64,000 nt of DNA from an uncultured Pseudomonadota bacterium (GCA_937138395.1 CAKZPB010000136.1:1-64000); one strand, 5' to 3'; positions 28,797 to 40,099 are shown, counted from the first letter of the stretch. Notes: generated by a model from the letters alone, not told the origin. Numbers and translations: made by a program.

Positions 28797-28991
28797 TCGG
28801 CGGACTCGGACGCATAACTGAAGGTTGTCTCCAGCCGGCAAGCTGAGATCGCCCGCTGCAGCAATTGTGCGAAACCGCTTTGAATCAGGCATGCAGCGCA
28901 TGGCCGTATCAAGGCAAACAACGAATTGCCCACATTTTGACTGGGCATGGGCGCTATCCTAGACGCTCATCCAAACCCTGATTCAATACAC

Positions 28992-29693
28992 ATGAATGTC
29001 CTTATTACCGGCAACTCCAGCGGCCTCGGCCTCGGTCTGACAGAAGCACTGCTCGATCGCGATGCGATCGTCTGGGGCCTGAGCCGCCGCGGCTGCCCGA
29101 TCAACAGCGACGGCCTGCGCGATCGACAGCATGACCTGGCCAATCTGAATACGCTGCCGGATGCACTGGAAGGCTTGCTTTCCGATTGTCTGCGGCTTGA
29201 CCTGGTCGTGTTGAATGCGGGCATCCTGGGTCGCATCCAGCCTTTTTCCGAGACTCACCTTGCCGATCTGGAACACCTGATCCGGATCAATGTGTGGGCC
29301 AATAAGCTGATCCTGGATTGGCTGATCGAACACCAGCTGCCAACGACTCAGGTCATCGCCATTTCATCCGGTGCCGGTCATAATCTGAGCTATGGTTGGG
29401 GTGCCTATGCATTATCCAAGTCCATGCTGAATGACATGATCCAGCTCTATGCACATGAAATGCCGGACACCCACCTGACCTCATTTGCGCCAGGCCTGGT
29501 GGATACCGACATGCAGGAGTATCTGTGCAACGAAGTCGATACCGATGAGTATCCTTCGGTCCAGAAATTGAAGGACGCGCGGGGCAGCAATGCGATGCCT
29601 GATGCCAAGACGGCCGCTTCGAACATACTGGATCTCATGGACGAGCTCAGGAAGGGCGACAGCGGGCAGTTTGTAGACATTCGAACGCTCTGA
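28992..29693 (+). CDS. SDR-family oxidoreductase
   Basis: MNVLITGNSSGLGLGLTEALLDRD...LNAGILG...YALSK. Confidence 0.9.
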   Translation: MNVLITGNSSGLGLGLTEALLDRDAIVWGLSRRGCPINSDGLRDRQHDLANLNTLPDALEGLLSDCLRLDLVVLNAGILGRIQPFSETHLADLEHLIRINVWANKLILDWLIEHQLPTTQVIAISSGAGHNLSYGWGAYALSKSMLNDMIQLYAHEMPDTHLTSFAPGLVDTDMQEYLCNEVDTDEYPSVQKLKDARGSNAMPDAKTAASNILDLMDELRKGDSGQFVDIRTL

Positions 29694-29822
29694 ATTCGAC
29701 ATTACGTCGAATTCGCTGCAATCGTTGGCTGATGACAGGTCATTTACGACACGACATGGCGCATATCGGCATCAATTCCCGTTGAAAGTACCAGTACCGC
29801 CCAATCTGAAAGGACTTCGAGC

Positions 29823-30797
29823 ATGATGGATTTCAAAATCGGCGAGATCATCTCGCTACTGCTGAAAACGACCCCTTTTCTGGTCTTTCGTTTTCTTATT
29901 TATTTCGGTATCACGCTAGCCTACGTACTGATCACCGGCGTCGGCGCAGGCATCGGCTTTGGCGTCGGTTCGATTGGCGGCAGCTCCGAGGCCGGCGGGC
30001 TTTGGGGCGGTTTGCTCGGCTTCGGTATTGCCAGCGTTGGCGTCTACCTGATTCGCGAATATCTGCTGTATATGGTCAAAGCCGGGCATATTGCCGTTCT
30101 GGTTGAACTGATGCAAGGCAAAGAGCTGCCTGGCGGCAAGGGCCAGATCGACTATGCACAGGGCATCGTGCGAGAACGCTTTGCCCAGTCCTCAATCCTG
30201 TTTGGTCTGGACCAGTTGATCAAGGGCATTCTCAAAGCCTTTAACCGCGCGTTTTTCTCGATTGCCAACTTCCTGCCGATCCCCGGTATCCAGGGCATTG
30301 CCGGTTTTATCAATACGATTGTCAACCTGTCGCTGACCTATCTTGATGAAGTGATCCTGGCCTACAACCTGAAGACGCAGGCCGACAACCCCTGGGCCGC
30401 GAGCCGCACCGCCCTGGTGCTGTATGCCCAGAACTACAAGGCATTCTTGAAAAATGCATTCTGGCTTGCATTCGTGATCTGGGGCCTGACCTTCCTCGTA
30501 TTCCTGATTGTGCTTGCACCGGTTGCCGGCCTGGTCTCGCTGTTCCCGGGTGCAGCCGGCCCACTCGCGCTGATCATCGCGCTGGTGTTTGCCTGGGGCA
30601 TCAAGCAGGCCGTCATCGAGCCCGTTGGCATGACCGCATTGATGCAGGTCTTCTTTACCGTAACCGAGGGCCAGGAAGCCAATCCGGAATGGGAGGGCAA
30701 ACTGGACAAGGTCTCGAAGAAATTCTCGACCCTGAAGGAGAAGGCTGCAGACTGGCAACCGGATCAGACGCCCAGCGAAGAACCAAAGCCCGGCTGA
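29823..30797 (+). CDS. multi-TM membrane protein, unknown function
   Basis: 324 aa with several Gly-rich TM helices and a charged C-terminus. Confidence 0.75.
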   Translation: MMDFKIGEIISLLLKTTPFLVFRFLIYFGITLAYVLITGVGAGIGFGVGSIGGSSEAGGLWGGLLGFGIASVGVYLIREYLLYMVKAGHIAVLVELMQGKELPGGKGQIDYAQGIVRERFAQSSILFGLDQLIKGILKAFNRAFFSIANFLPIPGIQGIAGFINTIVNLSLTYLDEVILAYNLKTQADNPWAASRTALVLYAQNYKAFLKNAFWLAFVIWGLTFLVFLIVLAPVAGLVSLFPGAAGPLALIIALVFAWGIKQAVIEPVGMTALMQVFFTVTEGQEANPEWEGKLDKVSKKFSTLKEKAADWQPDQTPSEEPKPG

Positions 30798-30910
30798 GTC
30801 AATCACCAGTCAATCGGATCCCGGTCGGCCTGCGGCCGGGAACCATTCATCATCGAACCCCTGGCTCAAGAAGATTTCGGGCGCTGCCGGCCTGCAGATT
30901 CAACGATTGG

Positions 30911-31372
30911 CTAGCGCAATACGCCTTTTTTGCTCATGTTGCGTGAGTAGCGCAGCAGCACGACACCGACCACAACGATCACCGCACTGAAAATCCAGCC
31001 GGATTGACCCATGGCTTCCTGTGCCTGCTCGGACCAGAAGTAGGTCGCAAAGCTGGCCAGCATGCCCACCAGCGATACGGCAAACATCAACACCGCCCAG
31101 CGTTTGGCCAGAATCAATCCAATGGATCCGAGGAGTGCACCCCACACGCCGAATGCCCATGCCGATACCTGCCAGGCAGGCAGTCCATAGAAGTACTCCA
31201 GCTGACTCTCGGTGAAATTCGACATGTAGGCTTGCCACTGAAACTGCGTTGCACTGTAGTCAAACGCGCCGAAACCGTTCCAGATCAGGCTGAGTATGCC
31301 AACGACCCATAGATGCCAGGGTCGCGGTCGAAGCACTGGTGCTTGAGAAATGGCGGCTTTGTGATCGCTCAT
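30911..31372 (-). CDS. four-TM membrane protein, unknown function
   Basis: MSDHKAAISQAPVLRPRPWHLWVVGILSLIWNGFGAFDYSATQFQWQAYMSNFT; several TM helices. Confidence 0.75.
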   Translation of the reverse strand: MSDHKAAISQAPVLRPRPWHLWVVGILSLIWNGFGAFDYSATQFQWQAYMSNFTESQLEYFYGLPAWQVSAWAFGVWGALLGSIGLILAKRWAVLMFAVSLVGMLASFATYFWSEQAQEAMGQSGWIFSAVIVVVGVVLLRYSRNMSKKGVLR

Positions 31373-31666
31373 TGAAAACTCCTGATGTTGCAAGCCGGCT
31401 TCATGGTTACACAGCGTCAAGCCACAGGCAAGTGCGGCCGGAGCGGCGCTTATGAACAGAAGTACAGCGACGAGGTGTCTTGAACAGGCGCGGAATGGAT
31501 CTTTACCACCAGGCTACAGATCTGGATTTACGTACAAAATGAAGACATGATGCACTGCCGCGCATCGGCCCTTTCTTGGCGTTCGAATGGCAATGGACAA
31601 CCGTTGATTTCTATCGCCTTACACGTCCGATTTTCACCTTTGCCCGCGGTTGGCGACCAGACGCGT

Positions 31667-32074
31667 TCAGCTGTCAGCTTGATTGCGGATAACAGACGGC
31701 AATGGAACCGGTTCGCCACTTGATTTGTCAATCCATACGATGGTGATGGTGCCGTCAGCAAACAGGGTCGGCTGGACATCTTGATCATCAACCACGCTCA
31801 GAATCTCGTTGTTCAGTTTCAAACTCGAACGGCCGGGCGATTCGGGCTTCAACGTGATTCGGATCCGCTGAGGCCAGTTCATGACCTGTCGATAATTCAG
31901 GTTGACATTGGCAACGACCGGCCCACTGTCATCATCACCCAGGCCGCAGCCGACCGACTCCATCCAAAGCGTACGAACCTGCTCCAGATAGGTGAGATAC
32001 ACCGCATTGTTGACGTGACCAAATCCATCCAGGTCACCCCAGCGCACGTCCAGTTCCGTTGAAAATTCAGCCAT
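31667..32074 (-). CDS. acyl-CoA thioesterase, 4HBT family
   Basis: MAEFSTELDVRWGDLDGFGHVNNAVYLTYLEQVRTLWM. Confidence 0.92.
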   Translation of the reverse strand: MAEFSTELDVRWGDLDGFGHVNNAVYLTYLEQVRTLWMESVGCGLGDDDSGPVVANVNLNYRQVMNWPQRIRITLKPESPGRSSLKLNNEILSVVDDQDVQPTLFADGTITIVWIDKSSGEPVPLPSVIRNQADS

Positions 32075-32104
32075 CGGATTCTCGATCAGGTTCAAAAAAT
32101 TACA

Positions 32105-34963
32105 TCAGGCCGACTTGCGCTGTTTCTTCAACAAGCCGGGCATGTCGGCCAAATATCGACCGGTCCAGGATTTCTTGTTGCGCGCGACCTGCTCCGGACT
32201 GCCAACGGCAATGATTTCACCGCCGCGATGACCGCCTTCTGGCCCAAGATCAATGATCCAGTCGGCCGTCTTGATGACATCCAGATTGTGCTCGATCACC
32301 AGCACGGTATTGCCGTGATCGCGCAGTGTATGCAGCACCTTCAACAATTGCTTGATGTCATGAAAATGCAGCCCCGTGGTCGGCTCATCCAGAATATACA
32401 GCGTATTGCCGGTATCGCGCTTGGATAATTCGCGCGCCAGTTTAATCCGCTGTGCTTCGCCACCGGACAGCGTGACCGCGCTCTGTCCCAAGGTGATATA
32501 GCTCAGGCCCACATCCATCAGCGTCTGCAGTTTACGCGCGATGGCGGGAACGGCCTCGAAGAAAGGCAATGCGTCTTCGACCGTCATTGCAAGAACTTCG
32601 TGGATGTTCTTGCCCTTGTAGGTCACGCTCAGGGTTTCACGGTTGTAGCGTTTGCCGTGGCATACGTCGCAGGGTACAAAGATATCCGGCAGGAAGTGCA
32701 TCTCGACGCGAACGACGCCATCGCCCTGACAGGCTTCGCATCGGCCACCCTTGACGTTGAATGAAAATCGACCGGGCTTGTAGCCGCGTGAACGCGCTTC
32801 CTTGGTGCCCGCAAACAGCTCACGTATCGGCGTGAACAGTCCGGTATAGGTGGCCGGATTGGAGCGCGGGGTCCGACCAATAGGACTCTGGTCGATATCA
32901 ACAACCTTGTCGAATAACTCAAGCCCCTTGTGCATCGAATACGGCGCCGGGTTGGTCGAAGCGCCGTTCAATTCTCGCGCCATCAGGCGATATACGGTAT
33001 CGTTGATCAGCGTCGACTTACCCGAACCCGACACGCCGGTCACACACACCATCAGCCCGGCCGGCACCTCGACATCGACGTTTTTCAGATTGTTGCCGCT
33101 CGCGCCGTTCAACTTGAACATGCGTTTGCGATCTGGCTTGTGCCGTTCGGCCGGAATCTCGATCGCACGCCGGCCCGACAAGTAATCGGCGGTCAGTGAT
33201 TCCTCGCATTCAATCAGTTGATCGGGATGCCCGGAAAACACGATTTTGCCGCCGTGCACGCCTGGGCCCGGACCGATATCGACGATGTGATCAGCTGAGC
33301 GGATTGCATCTTCATCATGTTCGACGACAATGACGGTGTTGCCGAGATCGCGCAGGCGGGTCAGTGTCTCCAGCAGCCGGGTGTTGTCGCGCTGATGCAG
33401 GCCGATCGAGGGTTCATCCAGCACATACATGACGCCAACCAGCCCGGCACCGATCTGACTGGCCAGTCGAATACGCTGGGCCTCACCGCCCGACAGGGTG
33501 TCGGCCTGACGGTCCAGCGTCAGGTAATCGAGCCCGACGTTGACCAGAAAATGCAGGCGCTCGCGAACCTCTTTCAGTATTCTGCCTGCAATCTCACCAC
33601 GCCAACCCTGCAGCGCCAGGTTGCTGAAAAACTCAAGGCACTGCTCGACCGACCACGAGGAGATCTCCGGCAGCGAGCGCTCATCGATGAATACGTTGCG
33701 CGCTTCACGATTCAGCCGGTGGCCCTCACAGTCCGGACAGGGCTGCATTGAAATATAGCGCGACAGTTCCTCACGCACGATGCGCGAGTCCGTTTCACGA
33801 TAGCGCCGTTCCAGGTTGGGAATAATGCCGACAAACGGATGCTTCCGGGTCTGGCTGCCGCCATCTGAGAAATAGCGGAAGCTGATTTTTTCATCGCCGC
33901 TGCCATGCAATATGATCTGTCGAATGGACTCAGACAGGTCCTGGAAAGCCGTTTCCGGGTCAAAGTCGTAGTGACGGCCAAGGGACTGAATCAGCTGATA
34001 ATAATAGGCATTGCGTCGATCCCAACCACGGATGGCTCCGCCTGCCAGGCTGAGCTCGGGATTCGCGACCACGCGGCCAGGATCGAAATATTCTTTATGG
34101 CCCAGGCCATCACAGGTCGGGCAGGCCCCATGCGGGTTATTGAACGAAAACATTCTGGGCTCGAGCTCAGGCAGACTGTAGTCGCAGACCGGACAGGCAA
34201 AGCGGGCTGAAAACAGGGTTTCCTTCAGGTCACTATCCTGGTCAGGATCCATCGGCGCAACGATGACGACACCATCGGCCATGGCAAGCGCGGTTTCCAT
34301 ACTTTCCGCCAGCCGCTGAGCGATATCCGGACGCACTTTGAAGCGGTCAACTACGGCTTCGATGGTGTGTTTTTTGCGCAGCTCCAACGCCGGCAGCCCG
34401 TCGTCAAGATCGATCACCTGGCCGTTGACTCGGGCCCGAATGAATCCCTGCGCACGCAAATCCTGCAGCAAATTCTGGTGCTCGCCCTTCCGATTGCGAA
34501 CCACCGGCGCCAACACCATCATGCGACTGCCTTCTGGCAGGTTCAGCACGGTGTCCACCATTTCGCTGACGGTTTTTGCATCCAGTTCAACCTGGTGATC
34601 CGGGCATTGCGGAATGCCCACCCGCGCATACATCAATCGCAGGTAATCATGGATTTCGGTCACCGTGCCCACGGTTGAACGCGGATTATGGCTGGCCGCC
34701 TTCTGCTCGATGGAAATTGCAGGCGAAAGACCTTCAATATGATCCAGGTCGGGCTTCTGCATCATCGATAGAAACTGCCTTGCATAGGCCGACAACGATT
34801 CGACATAGCGACGCTGGCCTTCGGCATAAATCGTGTCGAACGCCAACGACGACTTGCCGGAGCCGGACAGGCCTGTGAATACAATCAGCTGATCGCGTGG
34901 CAGCTCGAGATCCACGTTGTCCAGGTTGTGCGTACGCGCACCGCGTAGTGAAATTTTGTCCAC
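32105..34963 (-). CDS. uvrA: excinuclease ABC subunit UvrA
   Basis: [68 protein letters not shown] start estimated at 34963. Confidence 0.98.
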   Translation of the reverse strand: MDKISLRGARTHNLDNVDLELPRDQLIVFTGLSGSGKSSLAFDTIYAEGQRRYVESLSAYARQFLSMMQKPDLDHIEGLSPAISIEQKAASHNPRSTVGTVTEIHDYLRLMYARVGIPQCPDHQVELDAKTVSEMVDTVLNLPEGSRMMVLAPVVRNRKGEHQNLLQDLRAQGFIRARVNGQVIDLDDGLPALELRKKHTIEAVVDRFKVRPDIAQRLAESMETALAMADGVVIVAPMDPDQDSDLKETLFSARFACPVCDYSLPELEPRMFSFNNPHGACPTCDGLGHKEYFDPGRVVANPELSLAGGAIRGWDRRNAYYYQLIQSLGRHYDFDPETAFQDLSESIRQIILHGSGDEKISFRYFSDGGSQTRKHPFVGIIPNLERRYRETDSRIVREELSRYISMQPCPDCEGHRLNREARNVFIDERSLPEISSWSVEQCLEFFSNLALQGWRGEIAGRILKEVRERLHFLVNVGLDYLTLDRQADTLSGGEAQRIRLASQIGAGLVGVMYVLDEPSIGLHQRDNTRLLETLTRLRDLGNTVIVVEHDEDAIRSADHIVDIGPGPGVHGGKIVFSGHPDQLIECEESLTADYLSGRRAIEIPAERHKPDRKRMFKLNGASGNNLKNVDVEVPAGLMVCVTGVSGSGKSTLINDTVYRLMARELNGASTNPAPYSMHKGLELFDKVVDIDQSPIGRTPRSNPATYTGLFTPIRELFAGTKEARSRGYKPGRFSFNVKGGRCEACQGDGVVRVEMHFLPDIFVPCDVCHGKRYNRETLSVTYKGKNIHEVLAMTVEDALPFFEAVPAIARKLQTLMDVGLSYITLGQSAVTLSGGEAQRIKLARELSKRDTGNTLYILDEPTTGLHFHDIKQLLKVLHTLRDHGNTVLVIEHNLDVIKTADWIIDLGPEGGHRGGEIIAVGSPEQVARNKKSWTGRYLADMPGLLKKQRKSA

Positions 34964-35500
34964 GAAATTCCGTTTCAGCCAAACAGTAGGTAACGTTGCA
35001 GTATACCGGTGCCAGTGAATTTTGAGCAAATACAGTTGGGTCAGAACCAACAACGCCCTGCCCGCTGATGAGAGCCAGGCAATCGTTCAGGAAACCGGCC
35101 GGGAATCGCCCAGGCATTCGCTGAACAGCCATGCAAGCGGTTGGGAAGCAGGCTGTAAAACCACTGCTTGTGCGTGCCAAGGGGTGTCATCACTGGTCGT
35201 CAGGACAGGGTAACGATGCTCAGCACAAGATGCGGTCTTTGCGCCTGCGTGCCACCACGCTCGGCTGCGAGGACGAAGCCCGTGTAAAGTCCGGGTCAGG
35301 CGGTTTGCCTTCTCTCTGCCCGATGCAGACCACCGATTGACATAGGATCGTGAGAAGCGATTGAAAACCGCAATACTTTTCGCTCTTCGGGTTCGCTTGT
35401 TTGAAATGACGGATGGATATGCCCATCGGTACTGACCCAAGTCCTGCCGATGCTTCCCGCATCAGCCGGGCACACGCAAGCGTCGTGATTCAGAGGTGCG

Positions 35501-36121
35501 CTAGTTCGATTTTCGCCACTGATACACATGCATCGGCGGGATATTCAACAGCTCCGACTCGACGCGAGCCGGTGCGCCAAATACCGGATCCGTACGTTTC
35601 ACTACGTCGGATCGGAACTGATAGGCCAGGAACACGCCGCCCGGATTGAGAATGGAATGAATCGCCGACACAATGGCCAGCCCCGTAGTCTCGGGAATCG
35701 TCGAAAAAGGAATCCCGGAGATCACGGCATCGACGCCATCCATATGATGCGTTTGCACGGCTGAAGTGATGTCTTCGGCACTGCCGGTATGGCTGATCAG
35801 ACGATCGTCATTGAACTGCCGAATGATTTCTGAAAACGCCGGATCCAGATCGACCGCCATCAGCCGTGCGTCAGACGCCAGCGCCTTGAGCAAGGCGCAA
35901 GTTGTGCCACCGGTGCCAGGGCCCAGTTCAATCACGTGCCGGGCGTGGTCCAATTCCGACAGGGCCACAATCCGACGCATCAGGAATCTCGAGCTCGGAA
36001 TGACCGAACCAACCTGTGCCGGATTGCGCAAAAATCCTCGGAGAAATGCCAGGGGACGGGGCTTGACGGGCTTGGTTGAGGGCTCGCCGCTTGGGCTGTA
36101 TCGAATACGATCGTTGGACAC
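35501..36121 (-). CDS. SAM-dependent methyltransferase, PmtA-like (phospholipid N-methyltransferase type)
   Basis: FLRGFLRNPAQVGSVIPSSRFLMRRIV...VIELGPGTGGTTCALL...VISGIPFSTIP. Confidence 0.8.
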   Translation of the reverse strand: MSNDRIRYSPSGEPSTKPVKPRPLAFLRGFLRNPAQVGSVIPSSRFLMRRIVALSELDHARHVIELGPGTGGTTCALLKALASDARLMAVDLDPAFSEIIRQFNDDRLISHTGSAEDITSAVQTHHMDGVDAVISGIPFSTIPETTGLAIVSAIHSILNPGGVFLAYQFRSDVVKRTDPVFGAPARVESELLNIPPMHVYQWRKSN

Positions 36122-36188
36122 GTTGCTGCCACTCGAAATGGTCAGCCGGTGAGTCTAGCAGTCCCTTGAGTCCAACACCCGGCCCGAT

Positions 36189-36713
36189 TCAGTCCCTGAC
36201 GGGCTCAAGCAGTGCATTCTGGAGCTGCCGTGGGTGCTCAGGGCTCAGCAGCAGCGCGCCGTTTCTATGCTTGAGCGGAATCAGCAAAACGCTGGGATTG
36301 GTGACCAGACAGAACAGTTTCTGCCACTGCTTGCTGCGAAAGTGACCGGCATGAAAGCCGGGCAGTGAATAGCCATTGGTCTTGATCATGGGCCGAAGAT
36401 GGGTGTGTTCATCCAGGCTCAGCACTCTGGAATGCTCCAGATCCAAATCAGCGATGGCATGCTTCCAGGTATAAAAGGTTGCAGCCACGCGCAGCTGACC
36501 ACCGTCAATCTGAATCCTGCGCCGACGAGTAAACAAGGCGATGCCGACTGTAGTCAGGACCAGCGTTAGCCCAAGCGGTATCGACAACCGCAGGTCCGAC
36601 CTGAATTCAGGAACCATCAACAAGCCGACCAGGATGACGGGAGGAATGGCCAGAATCAATAGCTGCCAGATCAAGGTTGATTTGCTGACCGGTGCGAGCG
36701 TAAACGATTGCAT
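36189..36713 (-). CDS. membrane protein, bacterial PH-domain-like
   Basis: Two N-terminal TM helices, then RRRRIQIDGGQLRVAATFYTWKHAIADLDL and FCLVTNPSVLLIPLKHRNGALLLSPEHPRQLQNAL. Confidence 0.6.
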   Translation of the reverse strand: MQSFTLAPVSKSTLIWQLLILAIPPVILVGLLMVPEFRSDLRLSIPLGLTLVLTTVGIALFTRRRRIQIDGGQLRVAATFYTWKHAIADLDLEHSRVLSLDEHTHLRPMIKTNGYSLPGFHAGHFRSKQWQKLFCLVTNPSVLLIPLKHRNGALLLSPEHPRQLQNALLEPVRD

Positions 36714-36728
36714 CCTGTTTCTCCTGGA

Positions 36729-38057
36729 TTAGTTAAAAGACGCGTGGATCCATTTGGCCATGTCCGAAATAACCTCAGGATCCACATGACCCACATCATT
36801 GATATATTCAGCCGGGGTGGCCATACCCTTTCCGGAAATGAACACGTGATTCAGTCTGTCATAGCGTTTCAGCGTCACGCGACCAACCTCCGCGAACGCC
36901 CGTTGCCACATCGCAAAATCATCTTCAACGGTGACCTGATAATCCCGCCCCCCTTGCAGTATCAGCATCGGCAGGTCCAGCGACCTGGCTGTTGCGATCG
37001 GATCGTAGTTCCTCAAGTCCAACAGGTAACTTTCCGGCACACCCAGTAATCCGGGGGCTGCAGACTGCGGATCGGACAGTTCGGCAACGGCCGCAGCCTG
37101 AGCATCAATTTGAGCCAGTTGCGCTGCCTCAGCCTGGTCAATCTGGCCGTCCAGGCTGAAGATATAGCGTAATTGCTGTGGCACCATGGCTTCCAACCCA
37201 CGAGCCGGAGCAGCCATCAGAATCAATCCGGCCAATTCCGGGTTGGCCAGACCGATTCTCGGCGCCAGCAACCCCCCGAGGCTCAGCCCCGCAACAACCA
37301 CCCGCTGTGGATTGATCTCGTTGACCTCCTGCACTTGCTCAACTGCGGCGCGCACATCGGACAGGACCTCCTGCTCAACCGTGTAGGCCCCGGTCAAATC
37401 AGCCGGCTTCACCAGGCTGCGCTTGTCGTAACGCAGACTGGCGATGCCCTGCTCGGCAAGCCCATGGGCCAGATCACGAAACGGCGTATTCGGCCCGATG
37501 GTCTGGTCGCGATCGCCCGGCCCCGAACCATGGACGAGAACCACAGCCGGAAACGGTCCGGTACCTTCGGGAAGCGTCAGAATTCCGGGCAATTCGTCAG
37601 CAACTACAAATTCGCTTTCAACCCAGCGATCGCTGCTGGCCAATGCTTTTTCAGCTGGAGCCCCGGGTGCAGCCGGCACCAGAAAAAAGCCGTCCACCTG
37701 CCCGTTCTGGTTCACGTTGATGCGTGCATCCAGGGCCGCATTGGCGAAATTCAGTCGAAATAAAAACAGATCGCCGGTTTCGCTACTGCTGATCTGCGGT
37801 GCCTCGTGCCCCTGGTACGCTCCGACCTGCCCGGGCAGGCTGAGCCAGATCTGCTCGAGCTGTGCCCTGCTGATCTGATCACTGACCTCGCTCGAAAGCA
37901 TGGCATGGGCCTGGTCGAAGCGAGCCTCTTCAAGTGATTCCAGAAACTGCTGCGCAATGCCTGCTGTTTGTGCCTGGATCACGTTGATCAACAGACAGGC
38001 AGACAGGGCCAGGAGCACTGGCGCCGACCGAACAGTACTTTGCTTTATCCATGTCAT
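36729..38057 (-). CDS. exported alpha/beta hydrolase with DUF3887-like N-terminal domain
   Basis: VVLVHGSGPGDRDQTIGPNTPFRDLAHGLAEQGIASLRYDKRS; VVAGLSLGGLLAPR nucleophile elbow. Confidence 0.88.
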   Translation of the reverse strand: MTWIKQSTVRSAPVLLALSACLLINVIQAQTAGIAQQFLESLEEARFDQAHAMLSSEVSDQISRAQLEQIWLSLPGQVGAYQGHEAPQISSSETGDLFLFRLNFANAALDARINVNQNGQVDGFFLVPAAPGAPAEKALASSDRWVESEFVVADELPGILTLPEGTGPFPAVVLVHGSGPGDRDQTIGPNTPFRDLAHGLAEQGIASLRYDKRSLVKPADLTGAYTVEQEVLSDVRAAVEQVQEVNEINPQRVVVAGLSLGGLLAPRIGLANPELAGLILMAAPARGLEAMVPQQLRYIFSLDGQIDQAEAAQLAQIDAQAAAVAELSDPQSAAPGLLGVPESYLLDLRNYDPIATARSLDLPMLILQGGRDYQVTVEDDFAMWQRAFAEVGRVTLKRYDRLNHVFISGKGMATPAEYINDVGHVDPEVISDMAKWIHASFN

Positions 38058-38131
38058 TTTGCTGCAACTCCTTGAATCAACAAGGCACCGGATGTTTGAT
38101 CAAGCCGGTGCGTCTTGATCGTTATTCGTCT

Positions 38132-38347
38132 TCATCGCTGACCGTCTTCATCGCTTTTCAAGGCGGGATCATCATCTTCAACCGGCTCGGCCTGAGTGCG
38201 CTTCAACCGGCCCGCTTTGCGCAGGCCTTCGCGCAACACCCATTCGATCTGGGCATTCAACGAGCGAATGTCGTCATCGGCCCAGCGCTGCATAGCGGTC
38301 ATGACCTGGGGGCTGATGCGAAGTGCGAACGGTTTTTTGTTGGCCAC
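38132..38347 (-). CDS. Arc-like ribbon-helix-helix DNA-binding protein
   Basis: MANKKPFALRISPQVMTAMQRWADDDIRSLNAQIEWVLREGLRKAGRLK. Confidence 0.8.
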   Translation of the reverse strand: MANKKPFALRISPQVMTAMQRWADDDIRSLNAQIEWVLREGLRKAGRLKRTQAEPVEDDDPALKSDEDGQR

Positions 38348-38384
38348 TGGAATCCGGTGTATTGCCTGTGATCCGTTCTATAGT

Positions 38385-39251
38385 TTATTGATGAATGCTG
38401 CCGGTATTGACCACTGGCTGAGTGGCGCGATCCGAACACAACACCACCAGCAGGTTGGACACCATCTGCGCCTGTCGTTCCTCATCGAGCTCGACAATAC
38501 CCTGGCTTTTCAAATCCGATAGGGCCATGTCGACCATGCCCACAGCACCGTCGACGATCCGCCGTCGCGCGGCCACTACCGCGTTGGCCTGCTGGCGCTG
38601 GAGCATGGCATGGGCAATTTCGGGCGCATAGGCCAGGTGACTGATGCGGGTTTCGATGACATGCACGCCAGCCGTTTGCAAGCGATCATCGAGCTGGGAT
38701 TTCAGATCATCGCTGATCTCAAGCGCGTGGCTGCGAAGAGAAATCTGGCCTTCTTCCTGCTGGTCATACGGATACTGCGTGGCCATCGAACGCAGCGCGG
38801 CCTCCGATTGAATCTGGACAAAGCTTTCATAATCGTCCACGTTGAATACGGCTTCGGCGGAATCGACCACCTTCCAGACCACAACGGCGGCAATTTCAAT
38901 CGGGCTGCCGTCCAATTCATTGACCTTGAGCCGACCGGATTCGAAGTTCCGGACCCGCAAGCTGACTTTTCGGTTTGAGTAGAACGGATTGCTGAACCGA
39001 AGCCCCTGCTCCCGCACCGTGCCGACATACTTCCCGAACAGCGTCAATACCGCAGCCTGGTTGGGTTCGACCATGTAATAGCCGAACATCAACACGGTGG
39101 CAACGATGAATAACAAGATCGCGCCGATCAGCCCGATCATCTGGGTAGGGTTGATTGAATCGAAGAACCACCAGGCCGCACCGGCCACGAGCACGATGTT
39201 CAAGGCCAGCACCGGAATACCATTGGTTGAACGCACTTGTATTTCCTGCAT
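38385..39251 (-). CDS. SPFH/band-7 domain membrane protein
   Basis: [11 protein letters not shown]...[48 protein letters not shown]; start at 39251 preceded by AGGAG. Confidence 0.9.
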   Translation of the reverse strand: MQEIQVRSTNGIPVLALNIVLVAGAAWWFFDSINPTQMIGLIGAILLFIVATVLMFGYYMVEPNQAAVLTLFGKYVGTVREQGLRFSNPFYSNRKVSLRVRNFESGRLKVNELDGSPIEIAAVVVWKVVDSAEAVFNVDDYESFVQIQSEAALRSMATQYPYDQQEEGQISLRSHALEISDDLKSQLDDRLQTAGVHVIETRISHLAYAPEIAHAMLQRQQANAVVAARRRIVDGAVGMVDMALSDLKSQGIVELDEERQAQMVSNLLVVLCSDRATQPVVNTGSIHQ

Positions 39252-39285
39252 GGGGGGATACTCCTGTTCGTTCGAGTTATGCAAA

Positions 39286-39314
39286 ATAATATCACGATGA
39301 TATCACTTTGTAAA
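39286..39314 (-). promoter_or_regulatory. promoter with repeated operator-like elements for the SPFH/RHH pair
   Basis: Minus strand TTTACA-17-TATTAT; spacer contains the repeated GTGATAT element (plus strand ATATCAC at 39289 and 39300). Confidence 0.55.
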
Positions 39315-39470
39315 GTGCGCTGATTCCCCTCATGCCGGACTGCTGAATCACGCAGCGCTTCAACTACCCTGCAGACCACTCAGGGGATATAGCAATCTGT
39401 ATTGACCTGTCAGGCCAAAGTCGGTAGAATTCCCGCTCTTTAGTCACGCGTAGTGCTCGAGGAAATTTCT

Positions 39471-39782
39471 ATGTACGCGGTATTCAAAACCGGAGGCAAG
39501 CAGTACAAGGCCTCAACCGGCGATGTCTTGCGGGTCGAAAAATTACCTGCCGGCAGCGGCGATTCTATTGAACTGAACGAAGTGTTGATGGTAGCTGACG
39601 GCGAAGATATTCGCGTTGGCGCTCCCACGCTGGATGGCGGCAAAGTCACGGCCGAGGTCGTCAGCCACGGCCGCGGCGAAAAAGTTCGCATCATCAAATT
39701 CAAGCGGCGCAAGCACCACATGAAGCAGATGGGGCATCGTCAGCACTACACCGAAATCAAAATAACCGGCATCGAGGGCTGA
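39471..39782 (+). CDS. rplU: 50S ribosomal protein L21
   Basis: [25 protein letters not shown]. Confidence 0.98.
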   Translation: MYAVFKTGGKQYKASTGDVLRVEKLPAGSGDSIELNEVLMVADGEDIRVGAPTLDGGKVTAEVVSHGRGEKVRIIKFKRRKHHMKQMGHRQHYTEIKITGIEG

Positions 39783-39785
39783 ATC

Positions 39786-40046
39786 ATGGCTCATAAGAAA
39801 GCAGGCGGCTCTACACGTAACGGCCGCGATTCAAATCCAAAATATCTGGGCGTAAAACGCTACGGTGGAGAACAGGTCGACGCAGGCAATATCCTGGTCC
39901 GCCAGCGCGGCACGCGTTTTCATGCTGGCGACAACGTCGGCGTTGGTCGCGACCACACGTTGTTTGCCCTTGTTGATGGCAAGGTTGTGTTCAACAGCCG
40001 TGGCAAACCGCTGCGCAAGTTCGTGTCTGTTGAACCTGCTGAATAA
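39786..40046 (+). CDS. rpmA: 50S ribosomal protein L27
   Basis: [29 protein letters not shown]. Confidence 0.98.
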   Translation: MAHKKAGGSTRNGRDSNPKYLGVKRYGGEQVDAGNILVRQRGTRFHAGDNVGVGRDHTLFALVDGKVVFNSRGKPLRKFVSVEPAE

Positions 40047-40073
40047 GCCTTCAGCAGATTCACATAACTCCTG

Positions 40074-40099
40074 AAAGCCGGCCCAGTGCCGGCTTTTTT
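40074..40099 (+). terminator. intrinsic terminator/attenuator between rpmA and obgE
   Basis: AAAGCCGGC-CCAGT-GCCGGCTTTTTT. Confidence 0.88.

Noticed and set aside
35040-35500. Fragments resembling RNase P (GTGTAAAGTCCGGGTC) or GEMM riboswitch (GGCAAACC...GCGCAAAG on minus strand) in the uvrA-methyltransferase gap
   Set aside because: Spacing and the other conserved helices of either family are not present; probably coincidental. An Infernal scan would settle it.
38132-38347. RHH protein as the antitoxin of a toxin-antitoxin pair
   Set aside because: Neighbour is an SPFH membrane protein, not a toxin family; better treated as a regulator of that gene.
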